Numbered from the stretch's first letter, positions 16,411 to 26,000 are shown. The stretch is 64,000 nt of DNA from Methanoregulaceae archaeon (GCA_021371995.1 JAJFVA010000035.1:1-64000); one strand, 5' to 3'. Notes: generated by a model not told the origin, from the sequence alone. Translations and numbers: made by a program.

Positions 16411-18150
16411 TCATATGATAATCATGTACAGCATGAGAGAGAGGAGAAAGGCCAGAAGAAGGACAGCAGCGGAAAGTGGAGGTATGAAGAGGATCATGGC
16501 ATTTACCGTACTCGCCATCTGGACAATCCGCTGGGAACCAAAAACACGGATCCGTTCACATAGCGCCGTGTTTCCTGCCGCTTCTCCCGGGGCAAGGCTC
16601 ATCAGGGACTCCTTGACTGCCCGGTCAAGGTAGGGTAGGATCAATTCCGGGCGGATATTGAAGCCAACAGGATTTTTCCCTGACATAATGTTGACCACAT
16701 GGGAATCAGTCGTCATGATCTCGGCTTCATCCACAAGGGTAAGTACATGGTCCCGAAGGATATCGCGGACCCCGGCCTGGACATTATTTCCATCGATAAG
16801 GACATAGGCAGTCGTCTGGCCGTTGACCTCAATGATCAATACTTCGATTCCCTGATCGCCAAAACCTTCTTTCCTCGAAAAGGGGGGTATCACCTGTGCA
16901 GATCCAATCCCGAACGGGTATTTTACCAGTCCCGGGCCCTCTTCGATTGCATGCATGGCAGCGGACTGGTATTCATATGCAGTCAGCGTCCCCGGCTGAA
17001 CCGTGGAAATATCCCCGGTAAAACAGTTATGGGCATCCACAAATGCAACATGCCGGAATGTGCGGTGCCCTTCAGCCATGATCGCCATTCCCACCCCGAG
17101 ATCAATATCCTCGGTTTTTTCAGGAGATCGTGTGCTGATAATGAGGAGGGTTTCATTGAATACCTGGTAAAGAACTGAAACAGTGCCATAGCAAAACCGG
17201 CATGATTTGCTCGCGTCACCTGAGAATGCCAGGTTCCGGCTACCCTCCCGTATCGCGAAGATGATTTTTTTTATTTCATCCTCGGCAACCAGGTTGAAAT
17301 CATGCGTTGCCGTCCCGTGGGAGACCATTACCATTTCAGTGAAGGCGGACTGAAGAAATTTCGGAAGATTCCCCCCACCAATCTCTCCCAGGGGCCCCGG
17401 GTGGATATTTGGCACAGTAAAGAGTACACCTTTCCCCTGTTCCGTCCTGAAGAAGAGGCTCACCTGGGGAACATAAACCTCCTCACCAATTTCGCGGAAG
17501 AAATCCTCCATTGTCTTTGATCCGTCTGTGATGTGGGCAATGAAGGTATTTAAGAAATTGAGTCCGTGGATATGAAACGCACGATAGAGGGGACGATCGA
17601 CCGCCCAGATAAGGAGGACGAAACCAACGCCAAAAACGAGGGCGGAAATGAGGGCAAAAAGACCGAACGGCGGGCTGAAGAGATATATCCCGATCAGGAT
17701 GCCTGCGCCGCTCTGGATGAATGCCGGGAGGACCGTGCGTGTAACACGATAGTCTGCGATTGCTGCGAGAACGACCAAGCGTGCGCCGAAAATGAAACCA
17801 AGTGCTATCGCATAGGAAAAGGGAAGCAGGGAGATGCTCACCACCATCCCAATAAGGGAAATGATTACAAGGAAGACCGTGCATGCGAGAGCGAGCAGTG
17901 CCGAACGGTTCCATGTGATATGCCCTGAAAAAACATTTACAAGAGGTTTTGTTGCCAGAAACCCGGTCAGGGCAGGGATTGTGAAACAGAGCGACCCGAA
18001 AAACCGGATATTCTGACCGAACCGGAGACTTGCGCCATCGATAATGAAACCAAGAATTACAATGATGGCAAGGGAGGTAGGCCAGGAAGGGGCAACAAAG
18101 AAGAACCGCGAAAGCCGCTCAATTTTAACATCTCCGCTTACGACTCCCAT
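16411..18150 (-). CDS. DUF2070 family archaeal membrane protein
   Basis: A 579-residue protein of the archaeal DUF2070 family. About six transmembrane helices fill residues 20-195. A large soluble domain follows with conserved motifs VPNIHPGPLGEIGGGNLP near 250, SHGTATHDFNLVAEDE near 280, AFVDAHNC near 370 and LIIEVNGQTTAYVLIDGNN near 435. Two C-terminal hydrophobic stretches end it. The His/Asp pattern suggests a metal-dependent enzyme, but no function is established. It is first on its strand after the gap and is probably monocistronic. Confidence 0.9.
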   Translation of the reverse strand: MGVVSGDVKIERLSRFFFVAPSWPTSLAIIVILGFIIDGASLRFGQNIRFFGSLCFTIPALTGFLATKPLVNVFSGHITWNRSALLALACTVFLVIISLIGMVVSISLLPFSYAIALGFIFGARLVVLAAIADYRVTRTVLPAFIQSGAGILIGIYLFSPPFGLFALISALVFGVGFVLLIWAVDRPLYRAFHIHGLNFLNTFIAHITDGSKTMEDFFREIGEEVYVPQVSLFFRTEQGKGVLFTVPNIHPGPLGEIGGGNLPKFLQSAFTEMVMVSHGTATHDFNLVAEDEIKKIIFAIREGSRNLAFSGDASKSCRFCYGTVSVLYQVFNETLLIISTRSPEKTEDIDLGVGMAIMAEGHRTFRHVAFVDAHNCFTGDISTVQPGTLTAYEYQSAAMHAIEEGPGLVKYPFGIGSAQVIPPFSRKEGFGDQGIEVLIIEVNGQTTAYVLIDGNNVQAGVRDILRDHVLTLVDEAEIMTTDSHVVNIMSGKNPVGFNIRPELILPYLDRAVKESLMSLAPGEAAGNTALCERIRVFGSQRIVQMASTVNAMILFIPPLSAAVLLLAFLLSLMLYMIII

Positions 18151-18199
18151 GGTGTTCTCCTGGCAATCCTCTCATATTTCAATGAATGCTGCTGCTTGA

Positions 18200-19087
18200 T
18201 TATTCATTCAGCACCAGAGGTCCAAAATAATTCTCATATCGTGACTTCATCATCTCCCAGCCGGGAAGATTGGTCTGGCATCCGGCCACTTCAACGACAT
18301 GGGATGCTGCAACAGTGCCCACCCTGCAGCAAATCAGAGGGGGCAGATGTTTTAAAAATGCCGTGAGGAAACCTGCCCGGTATGCATCACCAGCTCCGGT
18401 GGGATCCACCATCCTTACCGGGATTGCGGGGATATGCTCCTCTTTTCCTTCCAAGTATAGAATGCTCCCTTCGCCTCCACGGGTAAACACAGCCATGGGC
18501 ACCATCCCGATGAGATCCTGGCGTGAAATGCTCATCATCCGGCACATGCCCTCGACCTCATGCTGGTTGGCAAACAGCAGAGAGACCCGTGAAATAATTG
18601 AATGCAGCTGTTCAGCCGAATAACGGTGAAGGTCCTGTCCGGGATCAAACGAAGAAAAACCTGCCTTTTCTGCAACCTTCACATTAAAAACAGGATCAGC
18701 AGTAGCCATATGTACAAAGGGAAATGAGGGTGGATCAGATGTCCTGAAAATATCAGAGGCCCCCCATTCAAAGAACGTGATCTGGTCGCCGGAAGGATCA
18801 GTAAACATAAACGCTGTAGCCGTGTGTTTCCCGGGGACTGTGTAAAATTGGGTGTAAACCCCGTTTTCTTTTAACCATGCCTCGTAAGCACTCCCCTTGA
18901 AATCCCCCCCCACAGCACTTACAAGGGTAACCTCTCCTCCAAGCCTTGCAATTCCTGTCGCGATATTGGCCGCACCACCCCCAAAGAGGATATTACGGTC
19001 AGTGATGGTGGATGACCCGTTTCTGACCGGAAGGGAAGAGACCCGGGAGATATGATCGACTGCAGTATGCCCAACGATATGGATCAT
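18200..19087 (-). CDS. PfkB-family sugar/nucleoside kinase
   Basis: A 295-residue ribokinase-fold kinase. The N-terminal [17 protein letters not shown] (residues about 35-51) is PfkB signature 1, and [15 protein letters not shown] near 225 is signature 2 with the catalytic Asp (DPTGAGD). It phosphorylates a sugar or nucleoside with ATP; archaeal members of this size include broad nucleoside kinases. Its ATG overlaps the UPF0212 stop by 4 bp (ATGA), and it is the last gene of a four-gene minus-strand operon. Substrate is undecided. Confidence 0.88.
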   Translation of the reverse strand: MIHIVGHTAVDHISRVSSLPVRNGSSTITDRNILFGGGAANIATGIARLGGEVTLVSAVGGDFKGSAYEAWLKENGVYTQFYTVPGKHTATAFMFTDPSGDQITFFEWGASDIFRTSDPPSFPFVHMATADPVFNVKVAEKAGFSSFDPGQDLHRYSAEQLHSIISRVSLLFANQHEVEGMCRMMSISRQDLIGMVPMAVFTRGGEGSILYLEGKEEHIPAIPVRMVDPTGAGDAYRAGFLTAFLKHLPPLICCRVGTVAASHVVEVAGCQTNLPGWEMMKSRYENYFGPLVLNE

Positions 19088-19422
19088 AGTTCACATACTT
19101 CTTTTACCATGAGCGGAACATCACGAAGCGCTTTGCCGACCACGGATTTTGCTATCTTTGCCGCGTGTTCTTCCGAATCAGCCCTGAATACCTTCATCTC
19201 CAGCAGCAGGCCGACAAGCGCGGTATTTGCAACAACCAGCGCACTGTTAAGCTCCCCCTCGCAAAACGGGCATTCAAGCATCCCCGCCTCGATCTCAACA
19301 TAGTTTGCAGAAGGATTCAGCCTTTTTCCGGCTTCACTGATGGCTATCCCTACCGCGTCATCAAGAGATTTCACATCCTTGATCACCCACGCAGACTCCA
19401 GGGTCACAACATAATCAGGCAT
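19084..19422 (-). CDS. UPF0212 (DUF555) family protein
   Basis: A 112-residue protein. The start [17 protein letters not shown], the central [17 protein letters not shown], the CPFC motif and [12 protein letters not shown] are characteristic of the archaeal UPF0212 family. The upstream 11 codons of the frame are not part of the family, so ATG at 19422 is chosen. It overlaps nitroreductase upstream by 8 bp and the PfkB kinase downstream by 4 bp. Function unknown; the CPxC pair may bind metal. Confidence 0.93.
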   Translation of the reverse strand: MPDYVVTLESAWVIKDVKSLDDAVGIAISEAGKRLNPSANYVEIEAGMLECPFCEGELNSALVVANTALVGLLLEMKVFRADSEEHAAKIAKSVVGKALRDVPLMVKEVCEL

Positions 19423-19954
19423 CGTGATACCACTCCTCTGTATGAAAATGCTCACTCACTGGCATCCGCTCAGTCAGATTCGAAGGTAATCTCCCTTTTC
19501 CTACACAGAGCATTGCAACAGGACGAATGTGGGGGGGGAGTGAAAGGATCTCTTTTACTTCCTCCTCATCAAATGCGCCGACCCAGCAGGATCTGATCTG
19601 AACCGCATGAGCGGCAAGCATCAGGTACGTGCATGCAATGGTGGCGTCCTGGACCGCATACAGGATTCCCCTCTCCCCATAACGGGACATGGACCGCACA
19701 TAGTTAGCACAGACTACAAACACAGCGGGAGCGTTCATCACCTGGGGTTGCCCCAGTGCCGCATCAGACAAAGCCTCCTTCCTGCCCGAATCCCGGACGA
19801 GCACCACATCCCAGGCTTCAAGGTTCCCGGCGCTTGGCGCCGTTGTTGCGCAATCCAGGAGGTAGGCGATCTCATCATCGCCAATCTCTTCCTTGCTGTA
19901 ATCACGGACGGAACACCGTGTGTTTAAAAATCCATGGAATTCAGAGGAGTCCAT
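19415..19954 (-). CDS. Nitroreductase-family flavoprotein
   Basis: A 179-residue FMN-dependent nitroreductase-fold protein. The N-terminal [17 protein letters not shown] and [17 protein letters not shown] contact FMN. The central [18 protein letters not shown] and [17 protein letters not shown] are typical. It reduces an unknown acceptor with NAD(P)H or F420H2. It sits in an operon with an unknown helical protein upstream (14 bp overlap) and UPF0212 downstream (8 bp overlap). Confidence 0.9.
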   Translation of the reverse strand: MDSSEFHGFLNTRCSVRDYSKEEIGDDEIAYLLDCATTAPSAGNLEAWDVVLVRDSGRKEALSDAALGQPQVMNAPAVFVVCANYVRSMSRYGERGILYAVQDATIACTYLMLAAHAVQIRSCWVGAFDEEEVKEILSLPPHIRPVAMLCVGKGRLPSNLTERMPVSEHFHTEEWYHDA

Positions 19955-20303
19955 TGTCCGATAACACCTGCCACGCTCCCTGTGCGGCCGTGGTTACCGC
20001 ACTGACTGATTCTGATAATTTCAGGGATGCAGAGCCGTACTGGTCGCTCTCAACCTGGCTGATGACCTCACTGAGGAGTCCGATAGCTTTTCTGAACTCA
20101 GCCCTGTCAGTACCCCTGAATGCAAACTCCAGCTCGGCACGCACTGATTCAAGGACCATGACAAGCATCCGCTTTGCCCCGGCTTTCTCATGATCCGGAA
20201 ATCCGGCAAGAGCAATCGTGAGCTGTGAGCAGATTATCAGTTCTGACTTCCCACGCTCGGCGAACTGGTAACTTTTTACTGCAGTCTTGAGATCCATGTT
20301 CAC
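19941..20303 (-). CDS. Helical hypothetical protein, 120 aa
   Basis: A 120-residue, almost wholly alpha-helical protein without membrane segments or Cys clusters apart from one Cys (IICSQL). Long amphipathic helices (KRMLVMVLESVRAELEFAFRG; AIGLLSEVISQVES) suggest a helical bundle. It is the first gene of the operon that continues with nitroreductase, UPF0212 and PfkB, which it overlaps by 14 bp. I do not recognise the family; the linkage suggests a shared role with the flavoprotein. Confidence 0.75.
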   Translation of the reverse strand: MNMDLKTAVKSYQFAERGKSELIICSQLTIALAGFPDHEKAGAKRMLVMVLESVRAELEFAFRGTDRAEFRKAIGLLSEVISQVESDQYGSASLKLSESVSAVTTAAQGAWQVLSDNGLL

Positions 20304-20390
20304 TCTATCAGCTCAGCCGGAGATGAGTGTTACGGCAGGAACCGGTTTTATTCCGGAATTAAAAAAGGGATGTTATCGTCTTATGGAGTA

Positions 20391-20714
20391 TTAACGCGCC
20401 GATTTTTGTTTTGCACCCAGCATTGAGGCTTTTGCCCGGCGCATGGGCCTGCGGATCATCGGATTTGCAGTAGGCCCCGGCTCGCCGCGCCCTCCACGGC
20501 CTCCGCGTCCACCTCTTCCCCCCCGTGAACCGCCCCTCCGGGGGCCTCCTCGTCCATCACCGGTCGCTGCCTCGAGTTTCTTGAGCGATGCGCCGGCTTT
20601 GAACCGCTGGTTGGGACCTGCCCGCTTCATATCACCTTCAGCTTTTGGAACCAGGCGTATTTGGCCCTTTACTCCCTTTACCTGGACCCACTGGACTGTT
20701 CCTGTCTTTCCCAT
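20391..20714 (-). CDS. DUF5350 family protein with RGG box
   Basis: A 107-residue very basic protein. The N-terminus (MGKTGTVQWVQVKGVKGQIR, then VPKAEGDMKRAGPNQRFK) matches my memory of the methanogen DUF5350 family. Residues 55-75 hold six RGG triplets, typical of RNA-binding disordered tails. The C-terminus is Arg/Lys-rich. I infer RNA or ribosome association. It lies 40 bp downstream of gatE on the same strand and may be cotranscribed. The GC-rich repeat is unlike the neighbours in composition because of Gly/Arg codons, not transfer. Confidence 0.85.
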   Translation of the reverse strand: MGKTGTVQWVQVKGVKGQIRLVPKAEGDMKRAGPNQRFKAGASLKKLEAATGDGRGGPRRGGSRGGRGGRGGRGGRGEPGPTANPMIRRPMRRAKASMLGAKQKSAR

Positions 20715-20751
20715 ATTGAAAAACTCCTTAATTAATATATCAGGCGTTCAC

Positions 20752-22611
20752 TTAAACCTTGTCACCGGGAGCTGTCGCAGACAGGTGCCGTGAGATCTCC
20801 TGCTTCAGTACCTGGCTCACCAGTTTGCCATCAACCGAACCCCGCACTTCCGCCATAACAATTCCCATGAGCGGGCCGAGGGCTCCCATTCCTTTTTCCT
20901 TTACAAACTCATGACGGTCCTGCACGATCGTACGGACAATGTCCTCAAGGCGGCCACGGGAGACCTCGGGGGCACATTCAGCAACAGCGTCCCGGACTGC
21001 CATGCCGGCTGTTACTTTTTCAAGAATCGCAGGCACTGCTTCCTTTGCAGCCCGGCCGTCTTCCACTGCCTTTAATACCATCAGGATATCGTCATCCGAG
21101 AGACAGGATACATCGGAACCGGAACGTGCAAGTTCCTTCACACTTGAAAGCAGGGTCCGGGCTGCGAGCAACGGGGTAATACCTTCGGCAACTGCACGTT
21201 CAAAGAGAAAAACCTGCTCGGAAGAGGCAAGCTGTGAGGCAAGGGCAGGGTCCAGGCTAAGATCCCTGATAAAACGCTCTGCCTTATCAACGAGCAGTTC
21301 AGGTACCGGGAGTCCCGCATACCACTGCGGGTCTATCCGGACAGGGAAAACATCAGTTTCCGGGTACATCCGGGCAGCTCCTGGAAGGGGTCGCATGTAT
21401 GACGTGCTTCCGCCTTCAAGCATCTTCCTGGTCTCTTCAGGGACTCCCTTCAATGCAGACTCTGCCCGCCGGATAACCTGCTGTGCAGCACAGGAAGCCT
21501 TCGTCTTGTCCCCAGCAACAAGGACAATACACTCATCAGGCCCGGATTTTAAATAGTTCCTGAGAGATTCCACCTCCCCGGCGGTTATTCCATAGGCAGG
21601 GAGTTCATCGGTATGGAATATTCCCCCTACCCCGCATTTTTTTGCATAATCTGATATCTCGCTGCCAAGCCTTCTCCCCGGCTGGATCTCCCTGCCCACA
21701 AACCCTGTAAACCCCGGTAGCCGTACGGCAAGTATTTGACGGGCTTTTTTCAGAATTGTGGAAGAGGTGGAGGTAAAGAGCCCGGTGACATCAGCAGGCA
21801 GACAATTGACGGATGCTCCCCGCTTCAGGAGTTCATCCCGTATCTCAACGAGGCAGTTCTGCCGCCGGACCTCCCGGTCGACCATTTCCGCAATCAGATC
21901 AAGATCCTGCACCCCTTTAATCTCAACACGGGCCCCCTCCCGTATAGAGATGTTGATGTCCTGCCGGATTGTTCCAAGACCCCTCTTGACACGACCTGTG
22001 GAACGCAGCACCATTCCAAGGTACCCGGCCATCTGTCGGACTTCCTCGGGGGTCTTCATGCAGGGCGAAGTCGTGATCTCAACAAGGGGAATTCCCAGCC
22101 GGTCAAGCGAGAAAGTATCACCCTCCACCCTCTGGGCTGCTTCCTCTTCCAGGCAGATTGTCTCAATCTTTCCTCCATTCGGGAGTGTTCCGTCAACTGC
22201 GATAAGTGCAGTTCTCTGGAACCCGCTGGTATTAGACCCGTCGATAACAAGTTTTCGCATAGTATGTATCTGCTCAATGGGAGTCATCCCAAGAAGACAG
22301 GCAATGATACATGAGAGTTCAAGGGCTTCCTTATTCAGGGGTGAAGGCGGCTCTTCATCATATTCAACAAGGCATGTCGTGTCATATCCGTAGTAACAAA
22401 ACATGCGTTCGTGTTTCATCTCCTCTTTTGCTGCGGCATCGATCTCTCCGAGTTCACTCTCGGTTGCCCTCAGATAGCGGAAAAACTCCTTGTCATGCTC
22501 ATCAAATTTCCGAAGATGGGTCGGACATTGACAGAAGAGTTTTGTTCGGGTGTTCAACTGCTGGTGGATCTCGATCCCGGCTTTCAGCCCGAGCTGTTCG
22601 TAATCGATCAA
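20752..22611 (-). CDS. gatE: Glu-tRNA(Gln) amidotransferase subunit E
   Basis: A 619-residue GatE, the tRNA-binding and kinase subunit of the archaeal GatDE that converts Glu-tRNAGln to Gln-tRNAGln. Family motifs are LGLKAGIEIHQQLNT at the start, the AspRS-like inserted domain in the middle and a GatB-like YqeY tail. I choose TTG at 22611 (peptide MIDYEQLGLKAG) over the GTG at 22629: the TTG has GGGGAGGT 5-8 bp upstream, matches the family's N-terminus, and its TTGA overlaps the gatD stop. The pair is translationally coupled. Confidence 0.95.
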   Translation of the reverse strand: MIDYEQLGLKAGIEIHQQLNTRTKLFCQCPTHLRKFDEHDKEFFRYLRATESELGEIDAAAKEEMKHERMFCYYGYDTTCLVEYDEEPPSPLNKEALELSCIIACLLGMTPIEQIHTMRKLVIDGSNTSGFQRTALIAVDGTLPNGGKIETICLEEEAAQRVEGDTFSLDRLGIPLVEITTSPCMKTPEEVRQMAGYLGMVLRSTGRVKRGLGTIRQDINISIREGARVEIKGVQDLDLIAEMVDREVRRQNCLVEIRDELLKRGASVNCLPADVTGLFTSTSSTILKKARQILAVRLPGFTGFVGREIQPGRRLGSEISDYAKKCGVGGIFHTDELPAYGITAGEVESLRNYLKSGPDECIVLVAGDKTKASCAAQQVIRRAESALKGVPEETRKMLEGGSTSYMRPLPGAARMYPETDVFPVRIDPQWYAGLPVPELLVDKAERFIRDLSLDPALASQLASSEQVFLFERAVAEGITPLLAARTLLSSVKELARSGSDVSCLSDDDILMVLKAVEDGRAAKEAVPAILEKVTAGMAVRDAVAECAPEVSRGRLEDIVRTIVQDRHEFVKEKGMGALGPLMGIVMAEVRGSVDGKLVSQVLKQEISRHLSATAPGDKV

Positions 22612-23837
22612 AGAGACCTCCCCCCGCACTCCCCTTTCAGGCTGGATCTCATCATGGTACTCGCGTGTTCAGGGTCCTTTGTGTTGCCAAGAACCCACAT
22701 CAGCTTTACCAGGGCAACCTCGGGAAGAGTATCTTCACCCTCAATAACCCCGGCCTTGATAAGGTCCCGTCCGGTGTCATACACCCTGTCACATACTCTC
22801 CCATGCAGGCATTGGGATGTCATCACGACCATAGTTCCTTCCTCTATAAGCCCCATGACAGGGGGGATAAGGGATGTACTCACATGACCAAGCCCGGTAC
22901 CGGCAATGACAAGTCCTTTGTATCCGGAAAATGAAGTGACAGCGTTTACGGGCATTCCCGGGTAAGAATAAAGAAGGCCACACCTTTCTTCTAGTGAACT
23001 GGCGATAGAAGGCTCCTGTTTTCCCCTCCTGATCGCTGCATCTCCAAGTTCAACTTCAAGGGAGGGATATCTCACCCTCCCTATAGGAGGAATACCTGTG
23101 CTCTGAAATGCATCCCTGCGGGAGCTGTGCATTTTTCTGACCCGTGTCCCGCGGTGAATGGAACAGGAGTCATCGCTTGTTGTACCATGCATCACCACTG
23201 CAACTTCCCCGAGATCACTTACTGCCGCACTGGCGCTGCAGAGGGCATTGACGGTATTATCGCTGCTCGGACGATCGGCTGATCGCTGTGATCCGACAAA
23301 AATGACAGGGACCGGTGTATCAATCATGAAGCTCAGGGCTGCCGCACTGTATGCCATCGTATCGGTTCCGTGGGTAACAATCACTCCGGCCGAACCACAC
23401 CGTATCTCCTGGTATACCGCTTCGGCAAGTTCCTTCCAGATGGCAGGAGTCATGTTTTCTGACAATATCGTACAGAGTTTCCTTGCACGGTAATGCCCGA
23501 TCGTCACGAGCCTGGGGATTGCCCTGAGAATGTCCTCGGCATCGAACTGACTGGTAACCGCTCCGGTCCGGTAATCGATCCGGCTCGCTATAGTGCCCCC
23601 GGTTGATACAATGGAGAGATGAGGGAGGTTTTCATCCTGGGTAACCGTGACTGGGGGGGATGACGTGATTTCAGGCCGTTTCACCAGGCTGATTTCAGAT
23701 GGAGAAACCCCGATGTTGTAACCACTGTCCAGTTTTATTACCGCCATCCCGTCCCGTCCGGTGATATACGTCCCGGGACGCGCTGTATCTCCATGCCTGC
23801 AAAGAACCATATCACCGGAACGGAACTCACTACTCAC
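22608..23837 (-). CDS. gatD: Glu-tRNA(Gln) amidotransferase subunit D
   Basis: A 409-residue GatD, the asparaginase-like subunit that releases ammonia from glutamine for GatE. An SH3-like N-terminal domain (residues about 5-65) precedes the asparaginase fold, with catalytic motifs STGGTIASR near 80 and THGTDTMAYSAAAL near 155. The start is the GTG at 23837, with GGAGG about 8 bp upstream, rather than the ATG at 23870, which lacks a Shine-Dalgarno. It overlaps the argH stop by 8 bp and is coupled to gatE. Confidence 0.95.
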   Translation of the reverse strand: MSSEFRSGDMVLCRHGDTARPGTYITGRDGMAVIKLDSGYNIGVSPSEISLVKRPEITSSPPVTVTQDENLPHLSIVSTGGTIASRIDYRTGAVTSQFDAEDILRAIPRLVTIGHYRARKLCTILSENMTPAIWKELAEAVYQEIRCGSAGVIVTHGTDTMAYSAAALSFMIDTPVPVIFVGSQRSADRPSSDNTVNALCSASAAVSDLGEVAVVMHGTTSDDSCSIHRGTRVRKMHSSRRDAFQSTGIPPIGRVRYPSLEVELGDAAIRRGKQEPSIASSLEERCGLLYSYPGMPVNAVTSFSGYKGLVIAGTGLGHVSTSLIPPVMGLIEEGTMVVMTSQCLHGRVCDRVYDTGRDLIKAGVIEGEDTLPEVALVKLMWVLGNTKDPEHASTMMRSSLKGECGGRSL

Positions 23838-25311
23838 GTGCGATCCTCCGTGCGTCCCGGATGAGTGCATCGATTGCCTCTTTCAGTGCCAGGGCTCGCT
23901 GCTCAGTGTTCTGCTGGTCTGCTTCGAGCCTCTTTTTCCTGTCTTCAATGGCACTCCGGATCGAAAGGGTAGATGGACTCCCTTTCGCTTTCTTCTGCTC
24001 TATGCTCTTTTCCACATCAAGGGCATCCAGAATATCGATATCCTGAAGGGAATTCCCAGGAAGAGGAGATCCGGTAATGCTGGTTGCCGCCTCATCCAGA
24101 AATACCCGGTCAAGGCCGCCATTCTGGACCGCTCTCCCGACAATACTATGGGCAGTGCGGAACGGGAGACCACATTTCCGGACAAGCATATCGGCAAGAT
24201 CCGTTGCGGTTGAATAGCTTTTTCCCGCTTCCTCCTTCATCCGCTCTCGATTGAAGGATGCTGTCATGAGCATACCGTTTAAAAGGCTGGTGCTGTGCTT
24301 GGCATCCTGGACACCACGCAGGAGACTGGGGGTAAGTTCCTGGAGATCCCTGTTATAACTCATAGGGAGCCCTTTCATTGTAACAGCTGCAGAGGTATAC
24401 GCGCCTATGAGCGATGCCGCCTTCGCACGCATAATCTCAGCCGTATCCGGGTTTTTCTTCTGGGGCATGATCGAGCTTGTAGAGCAGAATGCATCATCAA
24501 GGGAAACAAAACCGGCAAAAGAGGAACTCCACAGGATGATCTCCTCACAAAGCCGGCTTATCCCCGTCATCATAATAGAGAGGTTGGAGAGAACCTCAAG
24601 TGCAAAATCCCGGGATGACACCGCATCCATCGTATTTCCGAGCACTCCATCAAATCCGAGTATCCCTGCAATATACTCCCTGTTAACCGGATATCCTGTC
24701 GATGCAAAGGCTGCCGCACCAAGAGGTGACAGGTTGACGCGGGAGAATGATTCGGATAGCCGTTCACAGTCACGGGAGAAAGCCTGCTCGTATGCGAGCA
24801 GGTGATGTGCGAGTGTTGTCGGCTGGGCATGCTGGAGATGGGTAAACCCGGGCATCACGGTCCCTGTGTGCTCTTCAGCAAGGCAGATTATTGTCTCCCG
24901 AAGCCTGAACAGTATGGAAAGCTGCCGGAGCACGTCCTCCCTGAGTCGAATACGGAGACAGGCAGCCACTTCATCATTCCGGGATTTCCCCATATGCATG
25001 CGGCCGCCAGTCTCTTCACCGACCGTTGTGATCAGGAACGCTTCAATTCCCGCATGAACATCCTCGTAGATGTCATCAAATGCTGATTCGGGGATCCCTT
25101 CATCATAGAGTCTGAGCAGTGCGGCGAGCAAAGGACGGACCGTCTCTTCATCGAGGATCCGCTGTTTTGAAAGCATCAGGACATGAGCAATATCCACAAG
25201 GACATCCGCATCAGCAATTTGCCTGTCCGCCACCATTGAAGAGAGAAAATGCATCATCTCCCCGGTCCGCTCCCCCGAGAGGCGCCCCCTCCGCACCACA
25301 TCATTGCGCAT
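23830..25311 (-). CDS. argH: Argininosuccinate lyase
   Basis: A 493-residue fumarase/aspartase superfamily enzyme catalysing the last step of arginine synthesis (argininosuccinate to arginine and fumarate). Visible motifs are EDVHAGIEAFL near residue 87, GGRMHMGKSRNDEVAA near 100, PGFTHLQHAQPTTLAHH near 150 and the signature SSIMPQKKNPD near 270. ATG 25311 starts at the conserved MRNDVVRRGRLSG. It is first in an overlapping operon with gatD and gatE, so arginine synthesis and Gln-tRNA formation are cotranscribed. Confidence 0.97.
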   Translation of the reverse strand: MRNDVVRRGRLSGERTGEMMHFLSSMVADRQIADADVLVDIAHVLMLSKQRILDEETVRPLLAALLRLYDEGIPESAFDDIYEDVHAGIEAFLITTVGEETGGRMHMGKSRNDEVAACLRIRLREDVLRQLSILFRLRETIICLAEEHTGTVMPGFTHLQHAQPTTLAHHLLAYEQAFSRDCERLSESFSRVNLSPLGAAAFASTGYPVNREYIAGILGFDGVLGNTMDAVSSRDFALEVLSNLSIMMTGISRLCEEIILWSSSFAGFVSLDDAFCSTSSIMPQKKNPDTAEIMRAKAASLIGAYTSAAVTMKGLPMSYNRDLQELTPSLLRGVQDAKHSTSLLNGMLMTASFNRERMKEEAGKSYSTATDLADMLVRKCGLPFRTAHSIVGRAVQNGGLDRVFLDEAATSITGSPLPGNSLQDIDILDALDVEKSIEQKKAKGSPSTLSIRSAIEDRKKRLEADQQNTEQRALALKEAIDALIRDARRIARE

Positions 25312-25352
25312 CCGAATATAACCTCTGTAACTTATAGGAACGCGAAAAAAGA

Positions 25353-25886
25353 TTAAAGCCACGCCTTGCGTGCAGCGAGTTCGATGGCACGTTGTACCGA
25401 TTCGCGCGGGATGATGGTGGCAACCGGAATGTGGACAAGCTGTTCGATAATGCTTGAGACAATCGGGGCACAGACAATTGCAGTTGCCCCTTCGCGCTCG
25501 GCACGGACAGCAGCCACGATTGCATCTTCCATGGTGTGAACAGGATACTCACGAACCCTTATTCGGTGCCCGTCCACTTCCGCATTCCTCTCCTGCACGG
25601 TATCAAGGACCGGTCGGGCAGCAATAAGCCCGATGAATTCCCCTTCGCCCGACCGCTCAAATTGTCGGAGAGCATGCACAACTGCACGAAGCGTTGAGAG
25701 GTTGGGAGACCGCCGCCCATGGAGGATCTTATAGAGGGAACTCTGGGCTATCCCGCTCTTTTCAGAGAGTTCCCGTACACTTATCCGCAGTTCATTCTTC
25801 ATTAACTGATTGAGCGCCCGCACAAATTCCTGGTCTGATATCAGTGATGCGCGCATAAGGCGGTCGACAGGATCGCTTAGTACCAT
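25353..25886 (-). CDS. COG1709-like HTH transcriptional regulator
   Basis: A 177-residue regulator. An N-terminal Cro/C1-type HTH lies at about residues 22-75 (ISVRELSEKSGIAQSSLYKILHGRRSPNL). A C-terminal ligand-binding-like domain follows, with a PrpR-type TAIVCAPIVSSIIEQL. The start at ATG 25886 drops 17 codons from the open frame and leaves a normal N-terminus. It is divergent from the ABC transporter operon, with the inverted repeat at 25960-26000 between them. Control of that operon and of itself is the natural inference. Confidence 0.85.
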   Translation of the reverse strand: MVLSDPVDRLMRASLISDQEFVRALNQLMKNELRISVRELSEKSGIAQSSLYKILHGRRSPNLSTLRAVVHALRQFERSGEGEFIGLIAARPVLDTVQERNAEVDGHRIRVREYPVHTMEDAIVAAVRAEREGATAIVCAPIVSSIIEQLVHIPVATIIPRESVQRAIELAARKAWL

Positions 25887-25930
25887 TGCCGTATACAGAA
25901 GGGATAATAAGTATCGATATATAACACTTT

Positions 25931-26000
25931 TGTCCAAATTGATCTGCCGGATGCGGATAATATGGACAGTAAATCATAATATTGATATTATTGTCCATAT
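25931..26000. promoter_or_regulatory. Inverted-repeat operator between regulator and ABC operon
   Basis: ATATGGACA (25960-25968) and TGTCCATAT (25992-26000) are a perfect 9-bp inverted repeat with a 23-bp spacer. A third half-site TGTCCAAAT lies at 25931-25939. It is placed midway between the divergent regulator and transporter genes, where a dimeric HTH protein would act. Confidence 0.6.
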
